Notes under the pieces: generated by a model
What the model was told of the DNA's origin: nothing
The model's input: only the letters and a program-made list of their open reading frames with translations
Databases searched by the model: none
Position numbers and translations under genes: made by a program
Shown here: one piece after another, positions 61,040-64,000 of the stretch
Position numbering within the stretch: position 1 is the stretch's first letter
Layout: the number at the start of each line of letters is the position of its first letter
DNA from: Chryseobacterium aurantiacum
GTDB taxonomy: Bacteria > Bacteroidota > Bacteroidia > Flavobacteriales > Weeksellaceae
DNA: 64,000 bases
Direction of reading: 5' to 3'
Assembly (NCBI RefSeq): GCF_003020585.1
Contig: NZ_PXUE01000002.1
Span: 496,001-560,000 of the forward strand

Positions 61040-62350
61040 TTACTTGATAACCGTGGCTTTAAAAGAAAAGGATGTACCACCAGCATCACCAGCATCATAC
61101 AGATAAACAGTTATGGTATTTGCTGCTGTTACTTTTGGAGTGTAAATTGGCGGGTAACTTCCTCCTGAAATATTTCCTATTGGGCTTACTATAACTGCAT
61201 CACCTACGGCCGCTCCGTTTACAGTCATTGTAAATACCCCAGCATTACCTGATGCCGGTAAGGTCACGGTAGTTGTTCCTGTCAACAATTGTGCACCACT
61301 ACTACTTGGCGTAGACCAGGTCCCGTCTCCTCTAAGGTAAGTGGAAGAACCCGCTGTACCGGAAGTTGTAGATATTTTCGCTACTGTAACAGAAGCATCG
61401 GCAATTTTGGTTGTCGTTATCTTGGAACTTCCAATACTTGTAACTCCAGAGGCGCTCATGGTAACATCTCCACTTAAACTTACAGGATTAGTGGGTGCAA
61501 ATGGCGTAGCTCCTGTTATATAGACCTGTCCTGATGCAGAACCATTGGCAAAACCCGCACCTGTAGCACCCTGTGCTCCTAGGGCTCCTATTGCTCCTGT
61601 TGCTCCAATAACTCCTTGAACACCCTGAATACCTTGTGGGCCCGTTGCGCCGGTAGCTCCTACTAGTCCTTGGGCTCCTACAGCACCGGTTGCTCCGATA
61701 ACTCCCTGAATTCCCGGCAAACCTTGAGGACCTGTTGCGCCGGTAGCTCCTTGAATACCTTGGGCTCCTACAGCACCGGTTGCTCCGATAACTCCCTGAA
61801 TTCCCTGCAAACCTTGAGGACCTGTTGCGCCGGTAGCTCCTTGAATACCTTGGGCTCCTACAGCACCGGTTGCTCCGATAGTTCCTTGGATACCCTGAAT
61901 ACCTTGTGGACCGGTTGCACCAGTAGCTCCTTGAGGACCAGGAAGAGAACTTCCTGAAGTTTTTGCATATAGAGCATAAGGAACACTTAGTAATTGTGAT
62001 GTTCCTGTTATGGTATAGTTATTTGACCCATTAGGATCTGTTTCAATTTTCATGAAGTAAACATCTGCCCCCCAGTTTATTGTAGAATAAGAGCCACTAA
62101 CCAAAGTACCGGCACCTATTTTTACAGTTACTAAACCATTATTATTAGTAGGCTGAGTTTGAGTCTCGGAGTAAACAACCGTTCCTGTTACAGAACCTTT
62201 CAATATAGAAAATTTCATTCCTACATTCTGATTACTGACCAATTGATTACTTGAATTTCGGATAATAGCCTGATAACTCATTGCATCCTGCACTTGTGAA
62301 AACACCAAAGCAGAAGCCAGAGAGGCTGTTAGAAAGGAAAGTTTTTTCAT
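61040..62350 (-). CDS. Collagen-like surface protein with GXY repeats
   Basis: 436 residues. Signal peptide (1-18), an N-terminal conserved region (AMSYQAIIRNSSNQLVSNQNVGMKFSILKG, SVPYALYAK), a collagen-like GXY segment (about 135-265, mainly GATGATGPQG/GIQGVIGATGAVGAQG units) and a strand-rich C-terminal domain. The GXY part is built on 90-bp tandem DNA repeats. It starts 20 bases after the T9SS-sorted protein, so both are probably exported together, though this one has no T9SS tail. Confidence 0.85.
   Translation of the reverse strand: MKKLSFLTASLASALVFSQVQDAMSYQAIIRNSSNQLVSNQNVGMKFSILKGSVTGTVVYSETQTQPTNNNGLVTVKIGAGTLVSGSYSTINWGADVYFMKIETDPNGSNNYTITGTSQLLSVPYALYAKTSGSSLPGPQGATGATGPQGIQGIQGTIGATGAVGAQGIQGATGATGPQGLQGIQGVIGATGAVGAQGIQGATGATGPQGLPGIQGVIGATGAVGAQGLVGATGATGPQGIQGVQGVIGATGAIGALGAQGATGAGFANGSASGQVYITGATPFAPTNPVSLSGDVTMSASGVTSIGSSKITTTKIADASVTVAKISTTSGTAGSSTYLRGDGTWSTPSSSGAQLLTGTTTVTLPASGNAGVFTMTVNGAAVGDAVIVSPIGNISGGSYPPIYTPKVTAANTITVYLYDAGDAGGTSFSFKATVIK
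61591..61940. repeat. 90-bp tandem repeats in the collagen-like gene
   Basis: The stretch CAGCACCGGTTGCTCCGATA occurs at 61681, 61771 and 61861, exactly 90 bases apart (30 residues, ten GXY triplets). A fourth, more diverged unit lies to the left. Repeat number may vary between strains. Confidence 0.85.
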
Positions 62351-62370
62351 AGGTAATTAGTTTTTATATT

Positions 62371-62856
62371 TTATTTGTCTGTTTTTAAAACCTTAAAAAT
62401 TTTGATAATCCTGCCATCTTTTGATATTTTTAATAAATAGATTGCAGCAGGATAAGACCCTATTGTAATTTGAGTTTGTGCCTGCATAATAGGTTTACTG
62501 GTAAGTAACTTACCACTGCCATCAAAAAGATCGTATCGATATTTATTGTAATCTTTGAATCCCATTTTCAAATTAAGAATATCTGTTGTGGGATTGGGAA
62601 AAACATTAAGGTTCAAACTGATTTCGGTAATATCAACACCTAATGTTTCTGTGATTTCATAGGGCTGTTGAACACCTGCAGCAATATTTCCTACAGAAGA
62701 AGATGCTGTTTCATAAAAAATCTGGCCTAAAGAAGCTGTAACATTTCCTGTGGCACCGGAAATATTAGCACCTCCGGTATTTAGGGTTTCTTGTCCCGAA
62801 ACCTGAATCGAGAAACTCACAAGAAACAAAGGAAGCGTGAAAAGTGTAGTTTTCAT
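62371..62856 (-). CDS. Secreted protein with T9SS type A sorting domain
   Basis: 161 residues. Signal peptide to about residue 21. An N-terminal stretch ETLNTGGANISGATGNVTASLGQIFYETA is common in flavobacterial surface proteins. The C-terminal part (LNLNVFPNPTTDILNLKM, YRYDLFDGSGKLLTSKPI, YLLKISKDGRIIKIFKVLK) is a type A sorting signal for the Bacteroidetes T9SS. A -7 box TATATTTG (62896-62903, minus) lies 40 bases upstream. First gene of an operon with the collagen-like gene. Confidence 0.88.
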   Translation of the reverse strand: MKTTLFTLPLFLVSFSIQVSGQETLNTGGANISGATGNVTASLGQIFYETASSSVGNIAAGVQQPYEITETLGVDITEISLNLNVFPNPTTDILNLKMGFKDYNKYRYDLFDGSGKLLTSKPIMQAQTQITIGSYPAAIYLLKISKDGRIIKIFKVLKTDK

Positions 62857-62895
62857 ATCATATTAATGTATATCTTATTAGTTTTTATTATTTAT

Positions 62896-62903
62896 CAAAT
62901 ATA
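62896..62903 (-). promoter_or_regulatory. Bacteroidetes -7 box for the T9SS-sorted gene
   Basis: The minus-strand sequence TATATTTG fits TAnnTTTG, 40 bases before the start codon. Confidence 0.45.
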
Positions 62904-63046
62904 TAATTATATTGTGGTAATTATATTAATTTATGATTAAAAAGAATTACAAGAACTTTATTACTCTTTTATCATCCAATAATTTCTACATTAAAACGGA
63001 GTCCTAAAAAATTAAGAAAAGGGAATTTTGGGGAATTTTTCAGCAA

Positions 63047-64000
63047 TTAAATAAGTCCTCTTAAATAATCTCTATTTTGCCTTACAGAAGGACAGTCTGG
63101 TCTTGAAACAGATGCCCTCTCATTGTATTCATTGGCTTTTTTATATTCTCCTAAAAGAGATAAGCAAACACAAGCCTCAATATTGGGAATATATCCTGAA
63201 TAATCAGTAAATACAAAACCTACAGAATTCGATTGGGGAAGTTTAGTGGCCAAATCAAACCATTTAAATGCCTGACCATAATTTTGCTCATCTTTATAAT
63301 AATATCCTAGTTCACAGCAGATTTCTGGTCTTGGGACATCATACTCGAAGCTCTTAAGTAAAGTCGGAAGAATTTTTTCTCTGGAACCCTTTTTTTTATA
63401 ATCAACAGCCAGCTGATGACAACAGCTTATTATATCTTCCAACCAACCGGATCGCGAGTTTAAAAATTTTTCATAATAAAAAATCGCTTTATCAGTTTCA
63501 TTGTGATCCCTCAACTCCCTGCCATAATAATACAATTGCCTTGCAGAAAACACCGTCCCATTCTTCTCCAAGGCTTTATATATGTCTATATTTCTTGTAG
63601 AAAGTACTTCGGAATTCTTTTTTTTATGCCAAATCTCAATATCTGTATAATGTAGATTACCAACTAAAGGAATACATTCGTGAACGGGCTCAATCCACTG
63701 ATAATCTTTACTTCTTTTGAATAACCTTTCACGGGTTGAGTAGAAAGCAGGATTATTGTTTTCATCAAATGACAAAACATATTTCATCGTAACAATATCA
63801 ACATCTTCATTCAGGCTTTTCTTCAGCTCATTTATTTCTTTCGCTGATTTTTCCGGAACAACATCATCAGCATCTAACCACATCTGATAATCCATAGTCG
63901 CTTTGGAAAATGCAAAATTACGTGCGGCTGAAAAGTCATCAATCCACTCAAAATCGAAAACTTTGTCTGTAAATTGTTTAGCAATTTCTTTGGTTTTATC
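63047..64000 (-). CDS. Family 2 glycosyltransferase with TPR-like C-terminus (5' end cut by window)
   Basis: The frame is open to base 64000, so the N-terminus lies outside. The visible part has DKVFDFEWIDDFSAARNFAFSKA and YQMWLDADDVVPE (DxD-type metal motif), then a C-terminal region with TPR-like helices (SARQLYYYGRELRDHNETDKAIFYYEKFLNSR, PEICCELGYYYKDEQNYGQAFKWFDLATKL). It transfers a sugar from a nucleotide donor, probably to a glycan or protein. Internal ATG at 63895 is not the start because the frame and motif continue upstream. Confidence 0.9.
   Translation of the reverse strand, partial: DKTKEIAKQFTDKVFDFEWIDDFSAARNFAFSKATMDYQMWLDADDVVPEKSAKEINELKKSLNEDVDIVTMKYVLSFDENNNPAFYSTRERLFKRSKDYQWIEPVHECIPLVGNLHYTDIEIWHKKKNSEVLSTRNIDIYKALEKNGTVFSARQLYYYGRELRDHNETDKAIFYYEKFLNSRSGWLEDIISCCHQLAVDYKKKGSREKILPTLLKSFEYDVPRPEICCELGYYYKDEQNYGQAFKWFDLATKLPQSNSVGFVFTDYSGYIPNIEACVCLSLLGEYKKANEYNERASVSRPDCPSVRQNRDYLRGLI

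Noticed and set aside
61591..61940. Regular repeats considered as a CRISPR array
   Set aside because: The units are contiguous, 90 bases long, without spacers, and code for GXY triplets inside a gene.

Overview
The window is AT-rich DNA from a flavobacterium, most likely Chryseobacterium or a close relative in the Weeksellaceae. The evidence is a type IX secretion (T9SS) sorting domain, a GldI lipoprotein, stand-alone MnmD, DUF4294 and DUF1062 proteins, a VgrG with a DUF4280 PAAR-like partner (Bacteroidetes-type T6SS), Bacteroidetes-style -7 boxes (TAnnTTTG) upstream of several genes, and few clear Shine-Dalgarno sites. The genus is inference. No tRNA, rRNA, CRISPR array, transposase or prophage was recognised.

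Layout. 1-4.9 kb: end of a DUF1015 gene, then three tandem M28 peptidase paralogues, the first of which has lost catalytic and zinc-ligand residues. 4.9-5.7 kb: a gene-free stretch with a sigma-54-like promoter, a short terminated unit and two long stem-loop structures ahead of a small membrane protein. 6-13.1 kb: housekeeping genes (a fused cyclophilin-FKBP isomerase and gldI, ilvE, mnmD, a Nudix hydrolase, DUF4294, an M42 peptidase, rpe). 13.4-15.2 kb: a compact operon for a secreted small peptide ending NCPACGMG, a DUF692/MNIO enzyme and a DUF1772 membrane protein, which looks like a RiPP (ribosomally made, post-translationally modified peptide) system. 15.4-22.7 kb: ndk, a possible small RNA, rsgA, a DAHP synthase-chorismate mutase fusion, dnaX with an A10 frameshift site, and a TetR gene joined to an alpha-oxoamine synthase.

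23-38.4 kb: regulators (AraC types, a hybrid propeller sensor kinase with its LuxR-type response regulator, a Crp/Fnr protein), an MFS exporter, a secreted serine hydrolase and small exported proteins. 38.8-44.3 kb: a six-gene minus-strand T6SS cargo island of VgrG, DUF4280 tip, a membrane-anchored proline-rich protein with a GIY-YIG-like C-terminus, two TPR proteins and an unknown protein. 44.8-54.4 kb: a YcaQ-like glycosylase, an SMI1/KNR4 protein, a cold-shock protein with a divergent DEAD-box helicase, a GT14 glycosyltransferase, a GNAT acetyltransferase and a second serine hydrolase. 54.6-60.9 kb: a five-gene plus-strand operon of a small His/Cys-containing exported protein, a TonB-dependent receptor, two DUF3526-like ABC permeases and an ABC ATPase, probably for metal or metallophore traffic. 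61-64 kb: a collagen-like surface protein built on 90-bp repeats, a T9SS-sorted protein, and a glycosyltransferase cut by the window end.

The most promising less-described systems are the MNIO operon, the GIY-YIG-like T6SS cargo island, the structured RNA region at 5.3-5.7 kb, the possible sigma-54-driven short transcripts, and the TonB/DUF3526 operon.
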